Source of the DNA: Notospermus geniculatus
Taxonomy: Eukaryota; Nemertea; Pilidiophora; Heteronemertea; Lineidae
Assembly (NCBI GenBank): GCA_002633025.1
Contig: NMRB01000828.1
Location: 16,673 to 80,672 of the forward strand
Length of the DNA stretch: 64,000 nucleotides
Reading direction: 5' to 3'
Below the pieces are notes generated by a model, which saw nothing but the letters and a program-made list of their open reading frames with translations, searched no databases and had not been told where the DNA came from. The position numbers were made by a program, and so were the translations under genes. Of this stretch, positions 34,990 through 46,200 are shown one piece after another. The number at the start of each line of letters is the position of its first letter. The first letter of the stretch is position 1.

Positions 34990-35145
34990 CTTTCGACCAA
35001 TCAGAGTCGATCAATTAGCGTAAGCCAATCAGAAAGCAGCCCGCCAAGCGTCGGTTATCACCCGGCTTGCGGATCGAGTTGTTACCGTCGCTGCTCAATT
35101 TCCCCAATTTTATCCGATTATTGAAAATCGATTTCACTAATAAAG
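34990..35145 (+). promoter_or_regulatory. possible LBR promoter and non-coding first exon
   Basis: Two CCAATCA/CCAATC boxes (34997-35003, 35025-35030) lie 28 bp apart, followed by a CG-containing stretch and a consensus donor (AATAAAG|GTAACT at 35145/35146). The first coding exon of LBR begins with an acceptor at 38630 and has untranslated bases before its ATG, so an upstream non-coding exon is required. This is the best candidate seen. A second CG-rich stretch with a donor (35220-35360) is an alternative. Confidence 0.35.
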
Positions 35146-35489
35146 GTAACTAGCCTTTTCTTTGAAAGTTCAGGATTATTCTGAATGATAAATCATTGCG
35201 TACACTGGTTGTGATGAATAGATATTCGGTCGCAAACGTGCGTGGCCTTTGTTTCTGTGTCAAGGCCGGTCGCTTTCCTATGAAAACATGGCGCTGCACA
35301 CCACCGTCGTCCTCTCGGCGCATCGTCTTTTCTTCTGTCGTGTCTGTTCTGGAATGTCTGGTAAAAGTTGATGCTTCGCCAGCTCTATGAGGGGTTTACG
35401 ACAGCTAGGCCTAGCCTGAACCCTTGGGATGGGCTAAGGCAGGTAGGCTGATGGCAGTGATGCAGCAGCCAGAAGTCAGAGAGAGTGAG

Positions 35490-36060
35490 AGTGATCATGG
35501 TGATGCAGGTCAGGTGGCGCCATCGCAGCATCATTCATTCAAATGAGAGAAATGATAGGATTTGTCAGTATTGCAATAGTGTGCAAATTGGTGATGAATA
35601 CCATTTCCTTTTTGAGTGCAAGCTCTTATCTGATTATAGGATTCAATTTATTCCTGAGTATTATAGAAATAGGTGTAGTACTCAGAAAATGACAGAATTA
35701 ATGAATAGTGATGATAGAGAAATCATATTCAGAGTAGCAAAATTTGTATTTTACAGTTTGAAACTTTATAGATCAAGGAATATTCGTTAGCCTCCGTACT
35801 ATAAAATTTCAAAAACATGTATACTATAAGTAAATCTTGTCAAATTTAATTTTGAATTAATAGTCACAATATATTGTGCAATCATCTTTATGGTGAATCA
35901 ACTGCTGCATCAAATTTATATTTTTGTAGTTTCATAGTTTATTTTTGTATCTTTTAGTCATTGTAGAACCCCATGTATATGTAAATGTACCTCATTATAC
36001 CACAAGTGTGGTTTGAGTGGAATATATTTTCGTATTTCGTATTTCGTATTTCGTATTCAT
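35490..36060 (+). mobile_element. 3' end of a non-LTR retrotransposon (LINE)
   Basis: The frame to 35790 reads RICQYCNSVQIGDEYHFLFE and continues with RIQFIPEYYRN and LMNSDDREIIFRVAKFVFYS. The CxxC...H...C pattern and following words match the C-terminal end of LINE reverse-transcriptase polyproteins common in marine invertebrates. It is 5'-truncated; an AT-rich tail ends in about four TATTTCG repeats (36031-36059), like the short 3' repeats of CR1/L2-like LINEs. The clade is inferred. Confidence 0.75.
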
Positions 36061-36323
36061 TCATGTTCATAGCAGGCAGGAATTGAGTTCCCACCCAGGC
36101 CAAGAAATAGACGATATCACTCCAAAAGAGTGCATAGGGCCTGAGTCCTGACGTGATGACGTCCCGCCCGTGATTTCATGATGTCTTGACCAGACGTGAG
36201 ACGGAAAAATTCCCGACGGCGACGTCATGATCGCTGAAAAAAGTGAAACAACTGGATTTTTTTTGAGGCACGTCGTCATGGAGTTCAAAAATGACGTGCG
36301 GGATGTCATGACTAGGCCTTAGG

Positions 36324-36633
36324 CAGGGTTCCTCCAGGTCCTTTAAAACCATGAAAGTCCAAGAAGATGAAATGCTTAAATTTAAGGCCTTAAAAGTCCA
36401 TAAATATTGAGAAAATCCTATAAAGTCCACAAAAGTCCTCAAAAAATAAAATTTCTGGTGTTTTTTACATTGTCTCGTTAATTTCTTTCTGTCAAGAAAG
36501 AGTAAAAGTCGGATGCGTACGCCGGTGCGCATATCCCGGCTTCTGTGTAAGTCATTAAATTTTACATATTTGATACCATGAAAGTCCTCAAAAGGTCCAT
36601 GAAATTTTACAGCTGTCTGGCGGAGGAACCCTG
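36324..36633. mobile_element. MITE, CAGGGTTCCTCC ends, CTTAGG target repeat
   Basis: Perfect ends CAGGGTTCCTCC and GGAGGAACCCTG, flanked by CTTAGG at 36318-36323 and 36634-36639. The inside repeats CATGAAAGTCC and AAAGTCC words. Confidence 0.88.
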
Positions 36634-36643
36634 CTTAGGCCTA

Positions 36644-37099
36644 CCTTGGAGGTATAAATTATAAAAAAATAGTCAGTATAATTCCCATTTTGGTTCCCGA
36701 AGCCACCGCTAGGGCTAGAAGGCTTCGGCTCTGGCTGCCATTTTCGCGACAAAAATTTGGTCGCGGATCTCAGTGCGCATGCGCGGATACCGTTATGTTG
36801 ACATCCCGGGCTATTTTTAGAATGGAAAGCCGGTAACCACGTGGGTGCTAATGTGATTGAACACGCCGAATCGTGCGAAATGGCGCACCGAGGAAGTTTC
36901 TGTTGATGAGAGAGTAGGTATGTGTTGCAGATCTGTATCAAAAAGTCAAAATAATCGCCGTTTTGTAGACCGGAGGAGAACGAAATTTTACCAGAAAATG
37001 GACCGTTACGGTGACGTCAGCCACAAAATGGCAGCCAGAGCCGAAGCCTTCTAGCCCTAGCGGTGGCTTCGGGAACCAAAATGTATAATTCCTCCAAGG
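36644..37099. mobile_element. MITE, CCTTGGAGG ends, GCCTA target repeat
   Basis: Inverted arms run from CCTTGGAGG to CCTCCAAGG and include a 60-bp near-identical block (TTTTGGTTCCCGAAGCCACC ... with its complement). Flanked by GCCTA at 36639-36643 and 37100-37104. The interior is CG-rich and free of family-like coding sequence. Confidence 0.9.
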
Positions 37100-37950
37100 G
37101 CCTACTGTCAGGTGCTGCACACTTCTTTTGGAGTGATCTAATAGGCCTATTCAGCACCTGGTCACTTTCATTTTCAACACTGGAGGCTGGAGCTAACAGT
37201 GCCAGACATAACTGGACAAAATTAACATGCCAACATTTAATCACACAGCTTCAGAAAAATAAATTGCTGAGTGTTCCAATATAATAATGTGAACATGGTG
37301 AAAGCACTCCTGGACTGGAGTAAAGTAAAACCTGCGGCTTGGATGTGGGCAAGTTCAAATTTTGCCCAGCAAGTAGGCTATATTTCCTGTCTTCGTTGCA
37401 AAGGCTGAAGTGAAAGATAAAATCTCCATCCACTCCTTTCGTGTTTTGACATTATATGATATGAAAAATTTGGATGTGATTTGGGTGCTGTGAGTGTGAC
37501 TGTGGACATGGTCTAAAAATAATTTCATCTTTTCAACAAAGGCTTACATGGGCATGATGGGTGCATTCAATAGCTGTTAGTGTTAGCCCATTTGCCCTGA
37601 CTTGAGAAATATTGACATCGCAGTAATTTAATTGAATTCAGTAGGCCCAACAAATTTATTAAATACGATATGTTGTGTATTCAGTCTTACAAAAATGTAG
37701 CATTCTTTAACTTCATTCATGCTTTCTTATCCAGGAAAAACTTTGAGTTTGGGTCTGAAAAAGTCCCTATCCTGTGACCACAAACCCTGTCTATTCCAAC
37801 ATGCCTTCTGTGGCTAAAACAAAAGAAGGGGTATGGTGTTGACACTCCTGAGTTCATAAGGAAGTTGAGTAGAACTATCAAGACTTTGTCTTCCTCAATT
37901 ACATATTGTGTACAGTACAACATGGACATATTCTGCATGGGGACTACATT

Positions 37951-38042
37951 GTAATTTTCCTCGGGGACTAATTTTCCGGGGACGAATTCTCCTCAGGGAC
38001 GAGTTTTCTGGGGACAAATTTTCCTCGGGGACGAATTTTCCT
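37951..38042 (+). repeat. 18-20 bp tandem repeat, GGGGACGAATTTTCCTC
   Basis: Five imperfect units of GGGGACGAATTTTCCTC with A/G and small-indel changes, in the putative first intron of LBR. Confidence 0.88.
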
Positions 38043-38629
38043 AGAGCCGTACATGTACATGTAGGCTATCCATCTGAAAACGTCAGACTACCACTTCATT
38101 TGAGTACATGTACATGTATGATGGTGAACTTCATCATGAATATCTGCCATTTCAAAATTGCATCGAGTATATCGAAGCCTAATGAGGTTTGCATTGCAAT
38201 GGAAGACCGGGCATCTTGATATTGTCTATTTTAACTTCTTTCTTCAGGAGATTTTTACGTTAATTGTTGTGGGTTTGTTGTTGCTGGCATTAACCTAGAG
38301 TGGAACATTGGCATGACACATTACTGTGAACTAAATTTTATCTGCCTGGGTCTGAATTATTTACATGTAATCATGAGCAAGCCATTGTTTTATGGTTTTA
38401 GAATAGAAAACACTAAAAGTTAGGGGAGACTAGGAACCTTAGAAAAATAATGTGTCATACCAAAATTCTCTCTGTATGCAAAATTCATGTCTACAAGAAT
38501 TCTACACAAGTCACAAACTCTTTCCTCCTAGGAAAAGTTTGTAAAGTGGGATTCTCGTAAATATGCTATTCCTAGCTTTTTGCTTGCTGTTGATGGTGGT
38601 TTAAATGTGCACTCTTTTCTTTTTCTCAG

Positions 38630-38837
38630 ACGTAGAATAGAAACTACACGTTAGATTCCTAGCATGACCAGCAGTCCAGAAAAAACTCTTCAACATGATG
38701 TTGGGGACTATGTATTCGCACACTGGAATGGTTCCAAAGGACTGTGGTATCCCTGCAAAGTAATTGACAATGTAGGAGAATATACATTAGAATTTGAAGA
38801 TGGGTCCATGCAGCAATTGCCAGAAAAGCAAGTTCGA
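38630..38837 (+). CDS. lbr: LBR exon 1: Tudor domain
   Basis: Acceptor TTTTTCTCAG, then 34 untranslated bases and ATG at 38664. It encodes [10 protein letters not shown] and a Tudor fold: [20 protein letters not shown], then a strand-turn pattern ending [14 protein letters not shown]. Human LBR reads this domain on histone H4; substrate here is inferred. Ends on a codon boundary before GTAAGG. Confidence 0.95.
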
Positions 38838-41800
38838 GTAAGGTTCAGTCATCTTTTGCCTCTGCTTCTCCGCAACACCCCATGATGTAGATGGAATGGT
38901 ACATGTACCCCAATCCATTTTACTAAGCACTGCACATCATTCTCTGCTCTGGGAAACAGTGAACAACAAACATGTCATTTGTTCAGGTGGTCCACTGAAA
39001 GTGAAACTTCCGTTTGGAGGAATTCCACGTACTCCCTAGAGGATGTTTAAAAATGTATCTGCAATTAACTTTGATGTCCAATCTAACTAATGACCTATTC
39101 AGTCAATTTTGCCTACTGATTTGTTGTTCACTGGGGAAACAAATCTTGTGCTTTCAGTTGTGCATGTAACATCTGCATAATTGTCGCACTATCTTTGTCT
39201 TTAGATTGAGACATAAATCCCCCACTACATGCACACTCAACTTTCGTTATTACGTGTACGTGACTGTACATGTACATGTAGTCATTGACCTCATGATACA
39301 TCTTTTTTAAAATTCTGTGGAATTTGAGTGTTTTAGGCATGTGGTCACCTGCGGTTCACATCTGGGTGACTGTCACTCAGTGACAGTCACTACATGTACG
39401 GTGTATGTCAGAATGTTTTCTTATCACACCTATTAACATAGTCTACTGACCTTCCCTCTCCACATTGCACTGGGTTCGTCTGTCTGTAAACCTTGTATTA
39501 ACTTCAAGTTAAGGGCAGTAAAATTTTATTCTGTGAGTGCTGTCGATAATGCTATTGCTACTTTCATACAAAACATGAAAAATCTTGGTACCAGCAAGAA
39601 ATGAACAGTTGTATCACAGGTCAGCACTTGGTACATCGTGGACCTTTTAATGAAAAAATGAAGAGATCAACTTTAAGTTCAATGGCAATTGTTTAGTGAT
39701 AAGACTAAGAGCGGGGTGTCCAATTCTCCTGTGCATAGGTCATGTGAGAGTTCTTGGCATGAATGGTGTGATTGGAGGGGTCAAAGTTGAAAAAAAGAGT
39801 CCACTGCTTGAACAAATCGCGGCTTTCATAAATCAGCTGATTGTGTGGTGTACCAGTATGCCTATGATTACCATACATGTAGGCCTTGTGCATAGAGTTC
39901 TTTTGTAATTGAAAATTTTAGGGGTAAGTATGGCATGCATTCTCTCCTTCCCACCTTTCATGCCTTTTGCCCTTTTCACACTAACCCATAAACTTTCATT
40001 ATCTTTATGTGATATGTGTTGTAAATTTGTAGTCCCTCACTCTAACATTCCCAGCAGTATTTAGTAAAATATCAAAACATATATCAAAACATATAGTGCA
40101 CAATGTGCAATATTGGCACAGGGCTGGGTTGCACAAAACTCATGTTAGCGCTAACATGATGTTAGCGCTAACATCATGTTAAATGACGTAAAATGACAAT
40201 GGATTTTGACGTTAACATGAGTTTTGTGCAACCGGCCCCAGAACTATACTACTACCGGTACTATATACCATATGTTACTACCGGTACTATATACTATATG
40301 TTGAAAGCGCACATTTTTTTTTTTTTTTTTTTTTTNTCAAACGGCAAGGCCTGATACTACTACCGGTACTATATATTTATGGCACTGCAAACATGACAAA
40401 AATACTAACAAAGGGCTTCATTAGGTTGGTATCATGGAGGGCTTTGAGAACTGAAGTAATCTTGAGAACCAACACACCATGTCCTCAAGGCAGAAGAAGC
40501 TACTCCTGTACTGATCCATTTTTAAGCTGGCATGAAGCTACCTTTACATTCAACAGGCTTACAGCTTGAGAAATGTTCTAACTTTCTTGTTATGTTATTG
40601 TTTACACTTTATAGACAAGAACATGTGCAAATTCATGAAGCATACTCAATTTTTTTAGGCGGAATACTCGTTCCGTCAGCGGTCTCCTGCTCGTAAACGA
40701 GCTAGATCAACTTCGCGGGGACGGAGTGGACGGGGAAGACCAAGAAGTCGAAGCCGTAGCCGTGGTCGACCACGAGGACGCAGTAAGACTCCCACAAGGC
40801 CGGAGAAGCCTCCGCTGGAGGATAGTCCATCCCCTAGTCCTCCACCTAGACAATCAAGAAGACGAGCTGCAGCTGATATACCTCCAGCTGAACCTGTTCA
40901 GGATCAAAGAGCTGTGACACCTACAAGACACTCAGCCAGATTGGCAGCTAAAGTGGAACCAGTACGTGTTTTGTTCTTCTCAACCCATGATGCACACGTC
41001 ACTACCTTATATTTCTGGATAGAAATTGGGACTCGCTGCTGTTTTGTGTATCTTGAATGAATTGCCTTTGGCTTGGAATAAGGACCACAGTTTTATTGTA
41101 CTTTGCTTGTACATGTTGGAAGATGTACATGTACATCTTTTGATAAAATCCTGATTGAAAATTGTATTGCTTATGATGTCACTGGCAAAAATATCAGTTG
41201 TGCAGTAAACTACATGTACTCTGATTTCTTTCAATTTCATTTTAGGAGGCAGCAAAGGCAGAAATACTTCAAGAAATGGCCTTGGAAGCGCACAAACGGG
41301 TGGGCAAGACAAGGGAAGTTGAGTTCGGTGGTCCTATTGGGGCAGCTTTTATGATTGGCCTCCTTCCTGCTGTTGTCTACTATGTGAATATGGCTTGTAC
41401 AGCGGTAAGCATTTCTTGAAGAAGTTGTGAGAGAATAGTTCGGGTATGACATGGGTCTGAGTTCAGAATCATCGAAATATGTGGCAGGGTCCATATTTGT
41501 AAACACACTAAGTCAAAGTGTGATACTTATCTTTTGTGTTGAACATGTACTTTGGTGTCTTCATATTTCTGTAGATTCTCATCTATGCCCATGATAAAAT
41601 GGATCATGAAAGTCTACACATGTTCATATTTTGTTTCAGAAATCATGTACATTGTTCAAAATTCCACCATGCTCAGGGAAACTTAGTGACTTTTTTGACC
41701 TGAAGGCAACATTAGTGTTTCTTGGTTGGATTGCCTTCCAAGCTGTTTTGGCTGTGCTGCCCATTGGACAAAATGTTGAAGGACAGGTTCTTCGATCCGG

Positions 41801-44713
41801 AAAGAAATTGAAGTACAGATGCAATGGTAAGCCATCAAGAGCAAATATTACGTAAATGACAAGTATGAATTTCTTTATAAACAAACAATACGTCAGAGCT
41901 ACCAACCCTCCCGTATTTTCCGTATTTAGTCCGGAAAATCACCCCCAGTACGGACGATACGGAAGTACCCTTCAAAAGTATGATTTTACCATGTCTGCCA
42001 AAACTGTGCAGTGAGACCACAATCCACACCATATGCTCACCAAACTGTATTGAGACCTGGAAAGATGCAACATGTTGCTGGATTTAGCCTAGTGTAGCCT
42101 AATTTGAAACTCACAGTATACTCTATCTTTTAGGTTTCCTCTCCCTACTGATCAGCATAGTCGCCTTTGTTGTTGCTGTTTACTTCAAAGTGCCAGTTGT
42201 CTTTGTTTATGACAAATTCCTTGCCCTGATGACTACAGCCATCGTCTTCTCATTCTTGTTGTCCGCCTTGCTGTACTACAAAGCAAAACAGGCACCGAAC
42301 CATGCCTTAGCAGTTGGCGGTAATACTGGTAAGTTAGACCTATTTTGAAACTACGTCAGAGCTGAAAAAACTCCAAACAAAGCACATGGAATTCTCTACT
42401 TTGTTGCACAGTCTCAAAAATTAATGGAACAATTAATAGTGAAAGTTGAGCAGGACAAGAAAATTAAATTCTTTGTGTATTGTACATGTTGGAATTTGTT
42501 TCATCATTCTGGTACAAAAAGATTATTGAAATGAAAAACGCTGACATGCAGATTTTGATGTTAAATCTAGAATTATTTAGTGTCTGTAATATCACTAGCA
42601 ACAAGACAATATGATAGTAGCTATTCCTTGTACCTGCCTATTAATTCCAGTCTCTCTTGGTTTAGGTAACGTTGTCTACGATTTCTTCATGGGGCACGAG
42701 TTGAATCCAAGAATTGGAAATCTGGATCTGAAATGCTTTTGTGAGCTGCGACCAGGCCTCATTGGTTGGGTCATGATCAACTTGTGTTTCATTGCCAAGG
42801 ATTGTATCGAACACAAAGCACCAAGCTATCCGTTGTTGATGGTTGTTGCCTTCCAGACATTCTATGTGGCTGATGCACTTTGGTTTGAGGTAAGGTTGAT
42901 TAGAATGTCAACAGTCAGTTTAGAAGGCATGATCTGTAATCTTGTCATGAAACCATACACAGTGTTTCTGCCAGAGGGTACTAAGGATACTATGCTGGTA
43001 CCCTCAAAGGAACAGAAAAGGGACTTTTTCTTTGAAGAATTTAGTACCCTCAAAAAAATTTTGGCGGAGACCCTGATACATTTAACTCATGTTGTTGGCA
43101 AATGTCGGTAATCAAAAGAAAAGATTTCAGCAGTAAATACCCAGCAAACACTAGAGAATTAATTATGTGATCATGGCCACAAATGGTGTGTGCCTAATCA
43201 TAGTCGTTCACACCTTGCTGGTTTATTTCCACAGGAAGCGATTCTGACGACAATGGACATCACCACCGAGGGTTTTGGGTACATGTTGGCGTTCGGAGAT
43301 CTTGCTTGGGTTCCTTTCCTCTACTGCCTGCAGACGCGTTTTCTGGTAGAGCACACCATTTTGTGGTCGCTTCCTGGACTTGCAGCAATTTTCTTCCTAA
43401 ATGGTAAGTTGTGCGAGAATTTTGATGGGCATGTTGGTTTGAGATTAACTCCAGAATATATAGCAAGTTTGGTTTCTGATGAGAAATGTTGGATCCCTGT
43501 ATATATTTATACTTCCAAGCCGGAAAATAAGTGGGTGGACAAGGACATTGTCCGGCACCAAACTCATTTGTCAGGCACTAGGCAGATGTCAGGCACCAAT
43601 TCCAAGTAGATAGATACATTACATGTCAGGCAGTAAATCCCAAGTGTCTGGCACAAAACAAACTCTGCCTGCCACTTTGTTAGGTGCCTATAAAAACATT
43701 ATTTTCAGGCTTGTACTTCAGTTAGGACCATTCTGAAAAACAAAAGAGCTGTTTGCAGGGAGAATGACCTGATTTCCTCCTCTTGTCTTCATATATTTCC
43801 ATTATCATCTCTTGATAAATCTTTTATTTGATATCGGCATATCTCCTTCAGTTATTGGCTACATCATCTTCCGTGGGTCAAATTCTCAGAAGAATGATTT
43901 CCGAAAGAACCCGTACAACCCAGCCCTTACTCGTAAGTATCAGGTCATAGGATTCTAGTTTGTTCTCTTCCTTGTTATATAAATTCTTGTTGTATAATTG
44001 TTGGGGGGTTTTAGGGGGAAAAGTATTAAATCTGGGCATGCCATCTTCATCTAGCCTAAACCAGGCTGACAATTTTTGAGTGGAGTCAATGATTTAATAG
44101 GCATATATACATTTCCTCTTTTTAGATCTTGAGAGTATACCTACATCAGCAGGCAAGAGACTGCTGGTATCTGGTTGGTGGGGATTGTGCAGGCATCCAA
44201 ATTATCTTGGAGACTTAATCATGGCTCTTGCTTGGTCACTCCCTTGTGGTAAGTGTTCTTGATTAGTGAGCTAGAAAAAATTCGGAAAATGGAGTATGAT
44301 ATTGAACATGAACAACTCATTGAAGTCAAATTATTGTTTGGATTTCCTGCCCTAAGAGTTAAAGATTTTTAAAACCCTTGGTATAACATTGAAGCCGGCC
44401 TCCTGTGATGGCACTGAGTTCAGTGCATCATGTGTAAAAATGTGTTGAAGCTTGTCAGTACCATTAGCGATAACTTGAGTTTTGGTCTTCCGATTGGCAA
44501 CTCATGCACATGACTATTAGCATTAACTCATGAGCGATTTTGAATGTTTCAGGATTCGCGCACCTGATTCCCTACTGGTACCCAATCTACTTCTTGATCT
44601 TACTGATCCACCGGGAGTTCCGTGATGAACACTTATGTCGCAAGAAGTATGGAAAGGCTTGGGATCACTACACCGAGCGAGTCAAATATCGCATATTTCC
44701 CTACGTCTTCTAA
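38664..44713 (+). CDS. lbr: lamin B receptor (10 coding exons, complete)
   Basis: LBR is an inner-nuclear-membrane protein that tethers heterochromatin and lamina and, in vertebrates, also reduces the C14 double bond of sterol precursors. Ten exons join in frame: 38664-38837, 40659-40961, 41246-41404, 41640-41826, 42134-42328, 42666-42889, 43235-43403, 43852-43932, 44126-44248 and 44553-44713, giving 591 residues (human: 615). Residues 9-58 form a Tudor domain, 65-160 an Arg/Ser/Pro-rich linker, and the rest an ERG4/ERG24-type domain with about ten hydrophobic segments. Family signatures include [35 protein letters not shown] and YRIFPY. Asn523 and Arg559 align, counted from the C-terminus, with human Asn547 and Arg583, needed for reductase activity, so activity is plausible. 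The start ATG is the first in the exon. A second copy of exons 5-10 lies downstream at 47859-50965. Confidence 0.96.
39366..39390. repeat. 11-bp-arm perfect hairpin
   Basis: GTGACTGTCAC, TCA, GTGACAGTCAC. Lies in LBR intron after exon 1, in a region of TACATGTA words. No function inferred. Confidence 0.7.
40121..40238. mobile_element. short MITE, GGGCTGGGTTGCACAAAA ends
   Basis: GGGCTGGGTTGCACAAAACT and AGTTTTGTGCAACCGGCCC are inverted; the core is GTTAGCGCTAACATGATG, itself nearly palindromic. Between LBR exons 1 and 2. Confidence 0.85.
40247..40375. repeat. CTACTACCGGTACTATATA repeats around a poly-T gap
   Basis: Three copies of ACTACCGGTACTATATA occur, two before and one after a T-run with a single N at 40336. 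The repeat on both sides of the gap suggests another poorly joined contig end. Confidence 0.65.
40659..40961 (+). CDS. lbr: LBR exon 2: Arg/Ser-rich linker
   Basis: Exactly 101 codons. It carries [17 protein letters not shown] and SGRGRPRS, which combine SR dipeptides (SRPK-type kinase targets in vertebrate LBR) with GRP cores like AT-hooks, followed by a Pro/Ser segment and RHSARLAAK. It should bind DNA or HP1-type partners in the nucleoplasm. Confidence 0.95.
41246..41404 (+). CDS. lbr: LBR exon 3: first membrane segment
   Basis: After an amphipathic [13 protein letters not shown] stretch it reads [20 protein letters not shown], the conserved FGGPxGA entry of the sterol-reductase domain and first membrane span. 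Ends on a codon boundary before GTAAGC. Confidence 0.95.
41640..41826 (+). CDS. lbr: LBR exon 4
   Basis: Encodes a lumenal loop with [14 protein letters not shown], a membrane span ([19 protein letters not shown]) and the family's LKYRCNG boundary, whose Gly codon is split by the intron. This is the last exon not present in the downstream copy. Confidence 0.95.
42134..42328 (+). CDS. lbr: LBR exon 5
   Basis: Two hydrophobic segments ([18 protein letters not shown] and [14 protein letters not shown]) joined by a short loop. Acceptor CTATCTTTTAG, donor GTAAGT, split Gly codons at both ends. Confidence 0.95.
42666..42889 (+). CDS. lbr: LBR exon 6
   Basis: Carries [19 protein letters not shown] and [15 protein letters not shown], strongly conserved in LBR and C14 reductases, and VADALWFE before the donor. 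An in-frame read-through into the intron is open for a while but lacks family sequence. Confidence 0.96.
43235..43403 (+). CDS. lbr: LBR exon 7
   Basis: Encodes [20 protein letters not shown] and [16 protein letters not shown], the conserved substrate-pocket helices, plus a further hydrophobic segment. Donor GTAAGT after a split codon. Confidence 0.96.
43852..43932 (+). CDS. lbr: LBR exon 8
   Basis: A short 81-bp exon encoding [19 protein letters not shown], the cofactor-side loop motif of the family. Phase 1 at both ends. Confidence 0.96.
44126..44248 (+). CDS. lbr: LBR exon 9: reductase signature
   Basis: Contains [18 protein letters not shown] (Asn523 equivalent to human Asn547) and [12 protein letters not shown], the classic sterol-reductase signature that binds NADPH and sterol. 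Confidence 0.97.
44553..44713 (+). CDS. lbr: LBR exon 10: C-terminus
   Basis: A last membrane span ([16 protein letters not shown]), then [18 protein letters not shown] and the terminal [11 protein letters not shown] before TAA. The distance from Arg559 to the end is the same as in human LBR. Confidence 0.97.
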
Positions 44714-45640
44714 GGAAGTGTCATGGCAAGATTATCTGGACAGAATTGTTTGTTAAGGAACTGATTGTTTTAAGAGCTTCAGCAGCCATTGTTAGATTAC
44801 CAGTCCATTGCGTAAGTAAGCCCAGGTGTTCAGACGTCAAGCTTCACAGAGTAAAGTCAAGGTCTGTTCTGATGCACCTGAGGCCTAAAAACCACCATGA
44901 GGTTAGTATGATTTAGCTGGACGTGGTGTTGCCCACATGTATTACATGTTTATGGATGAGACCCTCAGAATCTTCCCAAAGATGCATCTTCCGTGAAAGG
45001 AATTGTTCTTGTGACACGGATGGCTGGTACACATGGAGAAGTATTGGCTCAAGGGTACTGTTGTTCTGTGTTCCTTGCAGTGCAATGAACCAGTATTCTC
45101 CCGAGGGAAACGACACATGAAACGTACCCCTGGTTATCCGGCCAAGCCCCTTCTCATCTGAAGGTGAAAGTGTGCTAAGCTTGCCTGGTTCAAATAAAGG
45201 TCATTTTCCCCTTTTGTGTACCAATTCATCTACCACTGAAAAACACGTTTTGTCATCCGGCCATATGTGTCTGAGTGACATAACTATTTCAAATACTGAT
45301 GCAATATTTAGGAAGTAGGTTGTCCATTGAATACAAGTAATATATACTCCCCTCTGTATACAAATTTACATTGTGTAAATATGCAATAGTTTTATCCCAT
45401 GGCCTGGTACTGGACTCCTCGTACAGGCAGTTCTTGCTAGGTTTATTTAATACTTGTACATTTTACCATTTATTTGCATGTACTCTTACTTCCTCCTGTT
45501 TTAATTATCGTCATAGGATTTTAGTTGTATGTTGTATTTGTACTTGTTTGTGAATGGATTACATTAAGATGTCTTTGCACTTAATATTAATGCCTGAGTT
45601 TTATAAGAAAGTAAAAATAAATGTTATTTGCCAATGTAAA
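44714..45640 (+). terminator. lbr: LBR 3' untranslated region with poly(A) signals
   Basis: AATAAA occurs at 45193-45198 and again at 45616-45621 (followed by a TGTT-rich stretch). Both are kept in the downstream copy. Either could be used; the second is in a more typical AT/GT-rich setting. Confidence 0.55.
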
Positions 45641-46200
45641 ATATTTTAAGTTAAATCATGTCACACATTCTATTTTATCCCTGTGCAATACCAGAAAGAA
45701 ATACCAAATGTGACATTTTAGATCATGGATGAACTGATTCTTTATCAAAATCATGTCTTTGAGGACACTAATTCCAAATAGTATGAAAAAAATTCTGCTC
45801 CTTGATTAAGATAGCAAATATTGGATATTGACGAGAGAAACTGGTTGGATGTTGATGTAGTTAGTGTAATGTTTTGGTTGTGTGGTGCAAGTGATAGCAA
45901 AATACTCTGTGTTAGAATGACTGCCTGTGGGTCACGATGTTGGTCTGTGTTCCCTGAGAGCAGTAACAATGCTAGTCCTTTCGAAGGCTCAGTTTCACTG
46001 CCATGAGGTAAATCATTCTAACAAAGAATCATAGATACATGTAGAATTACATCAAAATATCTACCGGTACTGTTACTGGTAATGTATGTATGTTCACTAG
46101 TGTATTGTGTGGTATACATTTTTCCCGATTTACAATGTAACATATCCAAGGTAAGGTGTTTTTATCCCGTATATTTTGATATTCAACTGCTCTCCATATT

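Larger units (their letters stand above)
22605..34990. other. spacer with no recognisable protein gene
   Basis: Between the Ena/VASP stop and the putative LBR promoter no exon-like family sequence was recognised. The region holds the 3' untranslated region of the Ena/VASP gene (end not determined) and the mobile elements and repeats listed separately. Remaining parts (for example 28300-29400, 32640-33500, 33500-34300) are AT-rich and showed nothing definite. Confidence 0.65.

Noticed and set aside
42890-43111. Extension of LBR exon 6 into the following intron
   Set aside because: A consensus GTAAGG donor at 42890 and the phase-matched exon at 43235 with family sequence show this is intron.
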